A stretch of 64,000 nt of DNA from Bipolaris cookei. Its lineage: Eukaryota; Ascomycota; Dothideomycetes; Pleosporales; Pleosporaceae. This document shows positions 45,058 to 57,800 of this stretch, in pieces. The DNA lies in assembly GCA_002286855.1 (NCBI GenBank), contig NRSV01000010.1, positions 310,001 to 374,000 of the forward strand, in the 5' to 3' direction. The translations under genes were made by a program, and so were the position numbers. Position 1 is the stretch's first letter. The number at the start of each line of letters is the position of its first letter. The notes under the pieces are model-generated. The model was given only the letters and a program-made list of their open reading frames with translations, was not told the DNA's origin and made no database searches.

Positions 45058-48000
45058 GTTGAAAAAACAATTGGCGATAAGACCTGTAGACAGGCAATTT
45101 TTAAGTGTTGAAGCACTCTTTCTTGTCCTGCTACAGGAAGGGGCGTTTCAATGGTGTTTTCTCTTTTTTTTCCCTATCTTCTTTCTGACGTCTTATTGAT
45201 TGTATGACGTAAGGCTGGGCGGGCGGACGGACGGACGGACGGATCGGGCAGATGCGAGACTGGTTGCGTCAGATTCTTTTTCTTTTTCTTTCTTTAAACT
45301 CGGTTCTTTATCCCGAGGGGAAGGAAAGAGAGCGCGACCGAAGTATGCGTGTGCGTGTGCGTTTGCGTGTCCGCGTATGTGTGTATTAGCATGGCGTTTG
45401 AGAGGGCATTTTGGGTCGCGTTGGAGAGTTTAGCCCCCTTCCTGTTTTTTCCTTTTTAGGTGGGATGGGGGGAAGGGGCCATGGGAATGTATGCCTGTAT
45501 GTAACTATGTATGTATCGAAGTAAGAGGCAGAGTTAGGTTATGTGTATATGGAACAGTTGGGATGTGAATGCTTTTGTTTTTGTATGACGTCTTTGTGTT
45601 CGTTCTTTTTTTCTCGCTATTTAATTGTGTAGGGTTTGGTGATGGACTATGACACATCTCGTTGTCTCATATACCAAGCCCGATTGTGATAACATCTAGT
45701 TAAGCACTTGAACAGTTTCGTTTGCCGTTGGCGACGGAGTTGTAGCAGCAGATGGATGGGCACGTATTTTTTTCCTCGGCAGCCATGCCGTTTGGGATGT
45801 AGTATGGGTTATCGTAGGGAAGCTGTCAGTTACAGGATCTACAAAGCTCAGTTATGTCTCCGTGCTGTGGGGGTGCATTGATGTTCCTTAGAGCGTGGAT
45901 GTGTGAGTTTCCATGTTGCATGAAGATACCCAGGAAGATGATACGGAAACCCTCTGGTACAGTTTCGAAACAAGTGGTTCGTGTGTAAGCAAAACAAAGG
46001 CTGTATTCCGGCGATGAACAAGCGTCTGGTAGGGCGTACTTTTGTTCATGAAATCACATGTACACTGTACTGTATGAGTGACGTATTCGATTAACAGCTG
46101 TAGCCTCAAGCAAAGCTTTCTTGAAACCTAAGACACGCATAGCGACTGATTGTAAGATTGTGGCTAATATGGATTCTTTTCTCATTTCATCCGGCATGCC
46201 GCGGCCGCGCGTCGTATAGGCGGGGGGTCCTTAGAAATGACCAGGCGTGGGTTTACAGAGATGGCAGAAAGGGGGCGGGAACCGGTACCATGCTCTGGAC
46301 TTTGTAGCCACAAGGGAAAGTATGGAGGGCTGTTTTTTTCAGCTTGCATATAGTAGAATGTGTCATGTCCCTGTTGGTAGTAATGCCCACGTCAATCATT
46401 GGATTCCATTGGATTTGTGCATGGAGCTGCTGATGTCAGCAGAACCATTTCATACGGTCAAAACTTGCTTCTGATAGGGCGTCCTTTCAACTGATGGGTA
46501 AGGTAGATCTCGTAATAGTACCTTAGGGATCCTGGAAATAACAAGCGGCCAGACAAAGAGAGAAGAAGATCAGTCCAAGGGCTTCGCTGCATCCAGGATG
46601 ACTTGGCATCAAGTCATAGCAAAAGAAAGAAAAGGGCTGAAAACCGGAGACTCGTCATGTCACATGGCGCTTCTCGAAGTCCGTAATGGATCTCAGGCTT
46701 GTCAATCGCAATTTGTTTTCTGGGCTTGTTTTAATTGAATCGGTACGCTGGGTGCGCAGGGTTGAGCCTCAGATGTCAATCGGGTTGTGTAACTGGCAAC
46801 TGGCACAGGGTATGATCAAAGGGAATGTTTGGAAGACCTCCGGGTATGCGCTTGATGGTGGCGTATCCCGGAATAGTGAACTCATACCCGGAGCCTTGCT
46901 TGCCCATGGATTGTGAGAGGTATTCCTAGGTGTGATTCTCTAGCTGGAATACCAATGACGTCATCGGAATCTGAACTCAGGGGAATGCTTTTTGGCGAGT
47001 GATACGTGGACGGCTCTTGGGAACCCCTGGTATTACGCATTCGTCCATGTAGATAGTAATAATAAAAGGTGGATGCGCCCGGTCATCGCCATGCTCAGAT
47101 GAGATCAGCAAGGGCCGAGTGAAATTCCGATACGTCGAGTCTGGGTATTTGGAAACATCAAATCTCGACGGACTGACACTACGCATTCCAAGCGCATGTT
47201 GAATGCAACGTAATGGGGGGGTGGGCCGGGAGTGGAGGTACGAAGTCGTTTCAAGGCAAGCGATGATCGTTTGGTCAGCGAAACTTTGGTGATGCCTGTC
47301 GCGTCAGTTAGTCATGTCAAACATGATGTCAGTGGAGAAGCGTAGGGAGGAAACAGGGCTTCAGATATGGAAGAGAGGATTTGCTTGTGTTGTGAGGCGA
47401 GCTCTTGGGTAAGACAAAAATCAAATGTCAACTGGTGTGTGAGACGCACAAGGCAAGTGTGGGGCGGCCCCTGTTGATCAAGGACGCTTTAGGAGGGGCC
47501 TCCCGCTCATTGCACACTGATCGCGTCGTGTAAGTAGTGTACGTAAGTACTACTCTAGAGTAGGTCTCATTATCGCAGCACGGCACGGTTCTTTCCGCAC
47601 GGTTCCGAGTTTGTTTGTACAAGTGCCGGTCGCAGCTTCTCCGAAGGGCCTGTGCAACTGTTGCCGATATGCAAAGCAACTGGCTCTTCACGGCAAAAGA
47701 AATATACTCGAAATCTGACAGTCCTGTAGATATGTATTATGGATGTTGATTGATGGGCACTGATTCCTCGCTGTTCTAGTGGTAAATGGCTGAAGTGCCA
47801 TCATACATCTCTGACGATGCGCCGTTGTTCTTGCATTATCCACGAATTGATTGTGTACAACACCACAAATGCAAATGCAACAACAATTCCGTCCGGCCAA
47901 GTACTTTTTGGGAGCCACCACCGAAACCTTATCAAGGAACCATACCCCTCATGCAAACATTGATCTCTTTTTCTTTTCTTATACACGTGGATGATCACAG

Positions 48001-48323
48001 TTGTTTCTTCGAGAAGTACGAATCTTTCTCCAAAAGTAGGCACACCGTCACCACCAATAACCCAATAATCCAACGCCAAATGATTGACTTTGTACTTAAA
48101 AGAAATCGCTATCTGAGTAGAGTGACTTCGGTGCCTCGGCGGCATGATAGCAATATACAATGCATGTTGGCAGCATACAATGCATCTGGGAAGTCACGAA
48201 GGCGAAACTAAAATCAAGTCCGTCAGCGTTCAATAGATATAGTATAATGGCCAAAAGCCCTACAATGGAAAGTAAACAGCTCGTCCATCTTTCCGGCTTT
48301 ACCAAGCTTAGTGCTACCACACT
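45058..48323. other. long intergenic stretch, about 3.3 kb
   Basis: No gene is supported. It contains a short GGAC run near 45220-45245, GTGTGCGT repeats near 45345-45380 and scattered short frames. Opposing frames at 47786-48211 (plus) and 47801-48160 (minus) lack recognisable motifs, although the minus one has one hydrophobic stretch (GIVVAFAFVVLYTINSW). Confidence 0.4.
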
Positions 48324-49131
48324 ATGAAACTCTCTATTGCTTTCGTCGCTGCCCTTACCAGCTCGGTCTTGGGTATATAGGCCCGGGTCCATGGAAACTA
48401 CCAGCACTTATCACAGCCCCCAATCCAAGACAGCACAGCCTTGAGGATACAGTGCGGATCCATCGCAAGGGATACAGAAGGCACACCGGGTAATCACTCG
48501 AGACAACTGGGCGGGTGTCATGCTCTCCAAAAAGCTTTGTGCGGGTGACTCTGCGTCTGTCATGGGACGTTTTACAATTCCGATACCCAAGCACACTGGC
48601 GCCTCGAAGGACACAGAATGGGGGTCCGCATGGGTGGATATCAGTGGCTTTACCTCTGAGTCCCAACTACAGGGTGGTGTGGACTGGGCTGTTGAAAGAT
48701 CCGGCAAAGTATCATACACGGCATGGTACGAAGAGTTCCATTACAAGACGTCCTATTTGGACAATTTCAACGTTACGGGCGGGGATGTGATCCAAGTGGA
48801 TATAGTGACTACGTCGCTAACCACAGGGAATGTTCGATTAATCAACGTCAGCACTGGCAACAATATCAGCGCGGATGTGACAGCGCTTTCTGACACTTTC
48901 TTGGCCGGCGGCAATGCAGAATGGATCATGGAAGATTTTTCCGCTGGAGGGCGTTTGCAGCTGGTAGACTTTGGAAATGTGGTGTTCACAAATGCTAGTG
49001 CCAAGATGAGCACTGGTCAGGTGGAGAACCTGAGAGGTGCTACGATTATCAAGATGGTGCTGGATAACAAGCTAGTTGCTGATAGTGTTATCGATAGCCT
49101 ATCGCAGGTCGTAACCAAGTACGTCAAGTAA
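48324..49131 (+). CDS. secreted G1-family glutamic peptidase (eqolisin/aspergillopepsin-II type)
   Basis: CDS join(48324..48372,48446..49131), 244 residues. Exon 1 is a signal peptide (MKLSIAFVAALTSSVLG). A 73-nt GTATAT...TTGAG intron in phase 1 leads to GYSADPSQGIQKAHRVITRDNWAGVML, in frame with the rest and skipping a stop in the unspliced reading. Family features: NWAGV near the mature N-terminus, SAWVDISGF, the catalytic Gln in SQLQGGVDW, YTAWYEEF, and the catalytic Glu in NAEWIMEDF, then VDFGNVVF. These acid-active peptidases work outside the cell. The propeptide between signal and NWAG is short (about 20 residues), shorter than in many relatives, so an additional exon cannot be excluded. 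The acceptor choice is inferred. Confidence 0.87.
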
Positions 49132-50816
49132 GAGGAGCTGACGGGCTGGCTTCGAGGGAAGGGCATTGAGTATTGTCACTGTTCAAGAAGCAGTATGAGG
49201 GTACATGATAATAATCGAAGATCAATCACTACGTCGATGTGACCTATAGAGTAGAGTGGTGGTATTGGACATTAGTGAATTGTCTGACCGCCTGATTTCG
49301 GCTAGAAAGGAGGACCAGGATGCGTGCCATGACAGGTTCAAAACGACAGACTGTTGGCATGGAGAACTACACGATCGACATTGATTAGGTGACCGGGGGG
49401 GAATGCAACGGGCAGGGGTGCGGACACAGATGCTATTGCCGATGGCCAACCGGGATATTTTTAACTTTGGACATGGTATTCTGGCTGAATGCAGGCGTGG
49501 GGCACGTGTTGTGAGAGCATCCAAGGCGGCCAAGGAGCCGATGACAAACGTCGTTGGGGCGTCTCCAGACAGACCAAAGGAACGTGAGTGCCGCTGGGCA
49601 ACGAGCAGTGGGAACGATGACGACAGCCGACGACGGCCCTGCGAGGGTTTTTAGTGGTCTGGGCCTTGTTGAGAAAAAGGTGAGGCCGAGATGAGCTGGG
49701 AGCAGCGAGGGGGACGGTGACAAGTAAGACCCGAACGGGCGAGGGAGCAATGACGCTAGGCCAGATACGGCGACGCCCCAAGGCTTAATTTCCACTGGCT
49801 TGGCAAGGCGGCGAAGCAGTTCCGTCCACCCACAACCAGGCCAATGCAACGCCATCTGCTTGCTCCACCCCATATGCATGTGCACACACGCCCACACGCC
49901 TACACGCCCACAGCTGCACGTTTGAGGAGAGTGCATCGCTGCCAGCAACGGGTGAGACGTGTGTGGGTATATACTATGTGGGTGTGTGCAGCGCACGACC
50001 AAAGGAGCTGACGACGCGGTCCACCGCTGCGAGGGCGCGGCGGGAAAAGTGTTTGCAAACAAAAAGAAAATCGCTGACACACCCTGCAGACTCTGCAACG
50101 CTGACACTTGGCAGTACAGACTATTTCGGGGTAGCGATCTCCCAGGCGCGCAATGGTGATGGCGCGTGGAGACTGGTGCCGTATCGCAGTTGCAGTGGAG
50201 CGGTGGTGTTCAACGGGCAGCCCGATAAGACGTTTCTCCTGAGCAAGCTGAGCATTCCCTGCTGCGATCGCCAGCCAGCGCACGACTCGAATGGGTGCCA
50301 GCGGGTGCGAATTGACGCCTCCTCTCCCGCTTCAGAGCGCCTCGACGCCGGTTCATTTAGCCAACACGAGAGCCACGGCCGCTATGAGCAGGCAACCTGC
50401 CCATGTCGTCTTAGCATCAGGCACGTTCGCCCTGCGACTGGCCAGGCGAGAGCCGGGGGGCCACTTGGGACCTGCGTTAGTCCTGACACCCGCTGGACCA
50501 CTTGCATTGCCTCGACGTCTCCGCCCCTGTCGCCTGTCCTGTCCACCCCCCTTTCAGTGGCCACATGTTTCCGGCCCGCGCTACGACGCTTGCAATCTCC
50601 CTTTGCTACATAAGCTGACGAAGTGCTCGCCATTCAACTTTTCTTCTCCACTTCACAGCCAACTTTCGAGCATCAAGTCCCTGACCTTCGAGTCGTCCAT
50701 TCGTTGTCCTCAACCTAATACTATCCTTAATAATTCAATCTCACCAACTCTCTTCCAACCTCTCCCACCAACCACTTCATCTTTTACCTTTCAAGTTCTA
50801 ATACCCAGCAATCAAA
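49132..50816. other. intergenic and promoter of the wall-protein gene
   Basis: No gene is supported. Large overlapping frames at 49433-50107 (minus) and 49963-50941 (plus) follow base composition only. The segment 50640-50816 is CT-rich with CCAACCACTTCATC-type sequence and directly precedes ATG 50817, as in strongly expressed fungal genes. Confidence 0.45.
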
Positions 50817-51632
50817 ATGCGTTACACCATCGCCATCGCTGCCTTCGCCGGCCTCGCCGCCGCTGCTCCCAGCTACAACGCCTACCCTGCCTACCCAGAG
50901 GTCCCGGCCCCTGCTCCCTCATCCGAGCCTTGCTCTACTGAGGTTGCTCAACCTGCTACCTCCGTCCCAGCCTACCCGGCTGAGACTCCCAGCCCAGCTC
51001 CCAGCTACCCTGCTGAGACTCCCAGCCCAGCTCCCAGCTACCCTGCTGAGACTCCCAGCAAGCCTACGACCTACCCTGCTGAGACTCCCAGCAAGCCTAC
51101 GACCTACCCTGCTGAGACTCCCAGCAAGCCTACGACCTACCCTGCTGAGACTCCCACCTACCCTGCTGAGACCCCCAAGGTCCCCGTTCCTGAGGAGAGC
51201 CACCCCGTCTACCCCGCTGAGACCCCCAGCAAGCCCTCCACTTACCCTACCGAGACTCCTAAGGTCCCTGTTCCTCAGCAGAGCTACCCCGCTGAGACCC
51301 CCAAGGTCCCCAGCCCTGACACCACTTCTTGCCTCAGCTCCACCACCATCACCGTCACCGTCCCATACCCAACCGGTACTGGTGTTCCTCCTTCTCCCTA
51401 TGTTCCTGGAAAGCCTTCTGTCCCTGTTGCTCCTTACCCATCCGTTCCTGTTGCTCCTTACCCATCCGTCCCTGCCGGTACCGGTGTCCCTCCTGCTGGC
51501 ACTGGATACCCCACCAAGACCGGTGGCTACGTCAAGCCCTCCTCTCCTCCTGAGTTCAGCGGTGCCGCCTCTGCTCTCAACGTCGGTGGCTTCGTTGCTG
51601 GTGTCGGTGCTTTCGCTGCTTTCTTCCTGTAA
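50817..51632 (+). CDS. GPI-anchor-type repeat cell-wall protein
   Basis: 271 residues, single exon. Residues 1-17 form a signal peptide (MRYTIAIAAFAGLAAAA). Residues 53-163 consist of ten YPAETP units (one is YPTETP), most followed by SPAPS, SKPTT or KVPVP. A Ser/Thr patch (SSTTITVTVPYPTG) and Pro/Tyr-rich PSVPVAPYP repeats come next. The end is GAASALNVGGFVAGVGAFAAFFL, a small-residue omega-like site followed by a hydrophobic tail, as in GPI-anchored proteins. Only two cysteines are present. Its role is probably structural in the cell wall; Thr/Ser would be O-mannosylated and Pro-rich units extended (inference). No enzymatic domain is seen. An antisense open frame across the repeat is a composition artefact. 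Confidence 0.8.
   Translation: MRYTIAIAAFAGLAAAAPSYNAYPAYPEVPAPAPSSEPCSTEVAQPATSVPAYPAETPSPAPSYPAETPSPAPSYPAETPSKPTTYPAETPSKPTTYPAETPSKPTTYPAETPTYPAETPKVPVPEESHPVYPAETPSKPSTYPTETPKVPVPQQSYPAETPKVPSPDTTSCLSSTTITVTVPYPTGTGVPPSPYVPGKPSVPVAPYPSVPVAPYPSVPAGTGVPPAGTGYPTKTGGYVKPSSPPEFSGAASALNVGGFVAGVGAFAAFFL
50973..51305 (+). repeat. in-frame YPAETP tandem repeats
   Basis: Ten copies of a 6-residue core in 11-residue or longer units. The unit TACCCTGCTGAGACTCCCAG recurs almost identically, so three consecutive SKPTT units are near-perfect 33-nt tandem copies prone to length change. Confidence 0.9.
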
Positions 51633-53713
51633 ATGTCATATTCTTCAATCGAGCTTGCTACTTAGTAGGCTATGACTTTACATGAGTGCATTGCATAGAG
51701 GTTTAGGTCTTCGCTTATAGGTACGCCCTTAGTATCGTAAAGGGTAATTGTAATTAGTTGGAAGATTCGTAGCAATTGAACTTGAAACACCATTCTTTTT
51801 CTCCTGACTGATTTCTATGCTTTGTGATTTCCACCTGTAATACATTAGAACTACCTCCGTTGCATTCTTAATTTCCAGATTATTCCTAACTTTCGCTACA
51901 ACACTGTTCTGAGAGAACTAAATTCTTGTAAAGAACGACGCTCCGAAGCAAGTACCACAGTACGAATCGAAAGGAAAGCCATAGCACGACTAAAACCTCT
52001 GAACTGCAGTCGGATTTCTCCATCGAACTACCCCCGGACCTTCGCACTCGGACCCATTCCAAATGTGGAAACTCAGCGCCCTTGCACACAAGACCATCAA
52101 ATTTCCGGTGTTTCCCAATCAAGACACCACCCAGTCACACCTGTGCCTGGGGGTGGCCTCATGCAATCCCTGTCACCGCAAATCCGCTTTCCCACGGCCT
52201 CATTTCCCTTTGCACCGTTTTCAATCAAAATGTTTACTTTCTCCTCCGTACCAAGGTCTTAGCATGGGGAAACAAGCACCTTTTACCACAATCTCCCTAT
52301 TTTTGGGTGGGAGCAATTGCGCAAAAATAAGGGAGATTGGGGGTGATCTTTACTTTTCCCGCGTTGCTAATATCAACCGTTCGTCGTGTTCTGCATTTGT
52401 ACATTGATAGATTTGTACGAGTTTGCATATGTACTTGAAAATTTTGAATATTTTTTTCTCCGTTGGGGATAGAGGGTGATTGTTGTGAGACCGATGACTC
52501 GGCATTATTATATTCACCCCCCCGTCGCATAGGGCGTCAGATGGCGGCGTATCATGCATACAAGAGCCTTGGGTGCATAAGCCTCGGGTGAGGAAAGGTC
52601 ACATGCAGTAGAGTGTGCGCGCCTCATGTACGCATGCATGTGCGACGTTCGTATCTGCTGTAAGCTTCACTCATGTAGTTGTACTACATGGCAAAGTGCA
52701 TTATGTCGTTGTTTCTTTTTTGTTCTTTCGGTTTTTTTCCTTGCACGCATATCACCATGCCATCGCTTCCCTTTAATCTATCTAGGTTGTCGCCGGATGC
52801 TTCACAAATCGCGAATAAGGTTTATACAGGCTGATAGTCGTAAAACTGTGTTTTTTTTTGTTTCTTTATACTTTGTGGCTAAAAAACACTCACATGAGGA
52901 AGTTATAGCTTACGGGAAATTGATAGGTGGTGGAATCAGCAGGCCTACGCGTTTCATTAGGCGGCGTTGTTGGCGCTTTTGGGTTGAGGATCCGGAGCGC
53001 TACTACATAAAATGGGTTTTCATGTAAGCACTTACGTGCGATGTGTGCATCGTACCGGTGGCAAAGGACCGGGTGGCGCGTTTGCGGGAGGGAAGTACGG
53101 CCGTCGAGAGATTGGGTTTGTTTTTGTGGGTGTTGGTGTGTGTGTGTGGGGGGGGGGAGATTAGATTTGTAATGTGAGGACTTGGGAGGTTCCTGCATTT
53201 CACGCCTATGTTGGCACCATCGATTTCGATTTTCGCTGCAACTGTTTCGAAATCTTTGGACGTCAATTGGTTGGTATTCTAATGATTATAGGTAGGTTCT
53301 CGACAGTTGGTAGGAAATATGGGAAGTACCGAATGCCCTTTGGTGCGTGACCAAGGTCTTGCCATACGATTGGGAACATACTTTTCTGTTTAAATCCATT
53401 ACAACATGATTGCTAGTACATTATACTGATATAGAGTCCATCTTCTGAGAGGTGTCTTACCTTGTGTCTTACCTTGGGACTATCGCAGTATGCCTGCGAT
53501 GCCTGGTGAATAGAGTAGTGCTGATTTTTCCTCCATCGAACGCTTAACGCAAGGCAGATACGGTGCGAGGCATTGATGTCAATATTGGTAACCCATCAAT
53601 CAGCATGGGATAATGAGAGTCCATAAGACAGAATCTGGATTGGTTAGAACATCAGTCGGGTCTCTTAAAGATCAAACTGCGACCCGACCCCTACTGAAAA
53701 GCCACAGCCCGTC
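51633..53713. other. intergenic, about 2.1 kb
   Basis: No gene is supported. It holds the 3' flank of the wall-protein gene, AT-rich sequence near 52430-52460, a GTGTGTGTGTGGGGGGGGG stretch near 53137-53158 and the promoter of the next secreted-protein gene. The near-palindrome around 52290-52330 (CTCCCTATTTTTG...CAAAAATAAGGGAG) may be a small foldback. Confidence 0.45.
52286..52335. repeat. short imperfect inverted repeat
   Basis: CAATCTCCCTATTTTTG on one side is mirrored by CAAAAATAAGGGAGATTG on the other, separated by about 15 nt (GGTGGGAGCAATTGCG). It could form a hairpin; no transposon or gene end is recognisable. Confidence 0.6.
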
Positions 53714-54385
53714 ATGAAAATCATCGCGATCCTTTTGGTCTTTGCAGCCACAGCTCTCGCAACACCATTCTATAACCCAACTGTAGAGCTCACACCGCGG
53801 GTATTCGTCAAAAACCCCAACAGCTGCCCAACCTCCAACTTGCAACCAGAAGGCGAACTGCCAAAACGCCGCACCTTCGTGCCCCGAGACGTCTTCCATA
53901 TCAGCCGGCTACGACCTACTGAATTCTTCATACCCGACAGCTGGGGTGCTATAACCCCAAGAGACAAATGCACCGTCTTCAATATACCATTCGATGCCGA
54001 CAGAGCTAGGAGCAAAACCTGCAACCTCGTCTTCGACTTCCCCAGCATCAAACAAGCACCAGGACTACATCGTATCATCGGCCAAGGCCGCTTCACTTTC
54101 TATCCCTTTACCCATAGAGCCCCAGTCCCCCTCCCCGTCGTTACGAATTGGAAGAATCGGCCTGCGCTTAGTGATGCAGCCCCGATTCTCATAAAGGGGC
54201 TTGCTCCCGGCAACAATTACGTTCTTAGCCAGGGGCCATGCTATGTTCCTTGGGAGCACAAGGGAATGATGATGAGAAGCGGTATGATGTGCTCTGAGAA
54301 CTCTTTCTTGCAGTTTAGGCAAAGCGATGAGAGGTGTCCTATGGGGCTCTATCTGATCATTAGCGAGCCGAATGGTCTCGATTAG
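53714..54385 (+). CDS. small secreted protein, possibly But2-like
   Basis: 223 residues, single exon. Signal peptide MKIIAILLVFAATALA (1-16). After a Pro-rich lead the mature part contains DKCTVFNIPFDADRARSKTCNLVFDFPS, reminiscent of the But2 C-terminal domain found in secreted fungal proteins (C-x-V-F-x-F ... C-x-L-x-F-x-x-P). FTFYPFTHRAP and six more residues of similar type follow, then cysteines at GPCYVPWEH, MMCSENSFL and DERCPMGLY. A KR pair at about residue 51 (ELPKRRTFVPRD) could be a Kex2-type site. Function is unknown; it may be an extracellular or wall-associated protein. The But2 assignment is tentative; the coding call itself rests on the signal peptide, length and clean frame. 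Confidence 0.75.
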   Translation: MKIIAILLVFAATALATPFYNPTVELTPRVFVKNPNSCPTSNLQPEGELPKRRTFVPRDVFHISRLRPTEFFIPDSWGAITPRDKCTVFNIPFDADRARSKTCNLVFDFPSIKQAPGLHRIIGQGRFTFYPFTHRAPVPLPVVTNWKNRPALSDAAPILIKGLAPGNNYVLSQGPCYVPWEHKGMMMRSGMMCSENSFLQFRQSDERCPMGLYLIISEPNGLD

Positions 54386-54805
54386 TGGGGTTGGGATCGG
54401 ACAAGGGGCAGCTACTGGGGTAGAACCTGATGGAGATCATGGCTGTTGTATCGTCTAGTTTCTATTATTTGGGGAGAAAGTTTTTTTGTAATATCTGGCG
54501 TCTGGATGCAGTGTTTTGGTGGACATTGTAGAGGATGGAGGCCGAATGTTTTCAAAGCGCAGTTAACGAGATACTAATCCTTCAATTCGTCGTATACACA
54601 CGCCTCGTTGACTCAATCTTCGTTTCATTTCAATGTAGACGGATCCTAAGGCAGATGCTCTAGTGCTACTATAGCGGGTAATTTGCATAGCGTGAGACCG
54701 ATGGCGGGGCTCTATCGATAGTGAGTCACGCTAGTGGCGGGGATTCGGAGGAGTCAACTCTAGAAAATCGTTCTCCGCCACGGTCATTTCTCATCAACAC
54801 CAAAA
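54386..54805. other. intergenic, about 420 bp
   Basis: Short shared region between the secreted-protein 3' end and the isoleucyl-tRNA synthetase start; no separate feature is seen. Confidence 0.45.
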
Positions 54806-57800
54806 ATGTCTATTGACTTCCCTCGCGAGGAGGAGCGCGTGCTTGCGCGATGGAAGGAGATCGACGCCTTCCTGAGGCAGGTTGAGCTGGTAAGTGGTTG
54901 CGAATTCTTGCGCCCTTTCCAACATACTTCACGTGGCCCTCTGTCGGCCTGTCTGTTGTGATCTTGTCTTGTTACAGCTATGTTGCATAGCCTGTGGCAG
55001 ACATATCTGTTTTTTTACTAATCCTACCCAGTCCAAAGGCAAAGAACCATACACTTTCTATGATGGACCGCCGTTCGCGACCGGAATGCCGCATTATGGC
55101 CATCTCTTGGCGTCTACCATCAAGGACATCATTCCGCGTTACTGGTCCATGAAGGGTCGTTACGTTGAGCGGAGATTCGGCTGGGATACCCATGGCGTTC
55201 CGATCGAGTACGAAATCGACAAGGAACTGGGCATGTCTGGACGTGATGCTGTGCGCGAGATTGGAATTGCAAAGTACAACGAAAAATGCCGCGCCATTGT
55301 CATGAGATATGCAACCGAATGGAGATCTACCATCGACCGTCTTGGGCGCTGGATCGACTTCGATAACGACTACAAGACCATGGATACCAACTTCATGGAA
55401 TCAGAGTGGTGGGTGTTCAAGCGCCTCTTCGACAAGGGCGCTGTATACCGTGGGTACAAGGTCATGCCCTATAGTACAGCGTTGGCAACGCCTCTCAGTA
55501 ACTTTGAGGCTTCCCAAAACTACAAAGATGTCCAAGACCCGGCAGTCGTTGTCACATTCCCACTTGTCAACGACCCAAATACATGCTTATTGGCATGGTG
55601 AGTATTTCTGCTCGCACTCTGCTCGTCAATTTCCATACACTGGTAACCCTAGCTTGCTTTCGCGGGCATGTGCTAATATGGTTACAACAGGACTACTACT
55701 CCATGGACACTACCATCCAACACTGGTCTCTGTGCACACCCCGAATTCGAATACGTCAAGATCCTCGATGAGGCATCCGGCAAACACTATGTTCTCCTCG
55801 AATCCCTGCTACGTACACTCTACAAGGACCCCAAGAAGGCCAAGTTCAAGATTGTTGAGAAGCTCAAGGGCAAGGACATGCTAGGCTGGAAGTATGAGCC
55901 CCTATTTGACTACTTGTACGATGAGTTCAAGGACTACGGCTTCAAGGTCTTGAACGACACCTACGTTACAGCCGATAGCGGTGTGGGTATCGTCCATCAG
56001 GCGCCCGCATACGGAGAGGACGATTACCGCGTCGCACTCGCCCACGGAGTTATTTCCGATACCAGAGTACCCCCAAATCCAGTCGACGACCAAGGGTGTT
56101 TCACCGCAGTTGTTCGTGACTTTGAGGGCCAGCATGTCAAGGCAGCAGACAAGGGTATCATCAAGCACCTGAAGGGAACTGGACGCTTGGTCGTAGATTC
56201 ACAGCTTCTCCATAGTTATCCCTTCTGCTGGCGGTCTGACACTCCCCTGATTTACCGAACTGTTCCCTCATGGTTCATCAAGATCCAGGATATTGTTCCA
56301 CAGATGCTGGAGAACATTGCAGGCTCACACTGGGTTCCTTCGTTTGTCAAGGAGAAGCGCTTTGCCAACTGGATCTCCAACTCGCCAGACTGGGCGGTTT
56401 CAAGGAACCGTTTCTGGGGTACTCCACTCCCGATCTGGGTCAGCGATGATGGAAAAGAGCTTGTGTGCGTTGGCAGCGTAGAGGAGCTGAAGAAGCTTAG
56501 TGGATACGAGGGTGAACTTACCGACATTCACCGTGACAAGATCGACCACATTACCATTCCCAGCAAGGAAGGCAGGGGTGTGCTCAAGAGAACCAACGAA
56601 GTCTTTGACTGCTGGTTCGAGTCTGGCTCTATGCCCTACGCTAGTGCACACTACCCATTCGAGAACGTGGAGCAGTTCGAAAAGTCTTTCCCCGGAGACT
56701 TTATTGCAGAGGGTCTCGATCAAACTCGCGGTTGGTTCTATACTCTCACAGTCTTGGGCACGCATCTTTTCGGCAAACTGCCTTTCAAGAACTGTGTCGT
56801 CAATGGAATCGTACTTGCAGAGGACGGCAAGAAGATGTCAAAACGTCTAAAGAACTACCCCGATCCCAATCTTATCATGGACAACTATGGTTCCGATGCT
56901 CTACGATTGTATCTCATCAATTCGCCTGTCGTCCGCGCCGAGACACTTCGATTCAAGGAGGCGGGTGTCAAGGAAATCGTTTCCAAGGTGTTGCTACCAC
57001 TATGGAACAGCTACCAGTTCTTCGAGCAGCAGGTATCGCTCCTCAAGAAGGTCGCTGATCTTGACTTTATGTTCGACCCAGCGGCTGAGAAAACAAATTC
57101 AAACGTGCTGGATAGGTGGATCCTGGCATCCTGCCAATCGCTGTTGAAGTTTGTCAACGAAGAGATGGCTGCATACAGACTGTACACCGTCGTTCCGCGG
57201 TTACTCGAGCTTATCGACAACACGACTAACTGGTACATTCGCTTCAACCGCCGCCGTCTGAAGGGTGAATACGGTCTGGAGGACACAAAACACGCACTCA
57301 ACACGCTCTTCGAAGTCCTCTACACACTCTGCCGTGGACTTGCACCTTTCACACCATTCATTACAGACAACATCTACCTGCGATTGTTGCCGCACATCCC
57401 TAAGGAGTTGCACGCAGAGGATAACCGTAGTGTACACTTCCTGCCATTCCCAGAGGTCCGTGAAGAGCTTTTCGATGAAGCCGTCGAGCGCCAGGTCAAG
57501 CGCATGCAGTCAGTCATTGAACTTGGTCGTATCTGCAGAGATCGCGCGAACAAGGGCCTCAAGATCCCGCTCAAGACGCTGGTAGTTATTCACCCAGAAC
57601 AACAGTATCTCGACGATATCAAGTCGCTCGAGACCTACATCTTGGAGGAACTGAACGTGCGAGAAATCGTGCTGTCAAGTGACGAGGAGAAGTACAACGT
57701 GCAATACTCTGCGACAGCCGACTTCTCTATTCTGGGCAAGAAGCTCAAGAAGGACGCGGTAAAGGTCAAGAAGGCTCTGCCAAACCTCAAGAGCCAGGAA

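Noticed and set aside
47786..48211. Opposed frames of 141 and 119 codons
   Set aside because: No family resemblance on either strand; the one hydrophobic stretch on the minus strand is not enough to call a gene.
49433..50941. Frames of 216-224 codons on both strands before the wall-protein gene
   Set aside because: They run through the CT-rich leader and into the gene in another frame; sequence is composition-driven.
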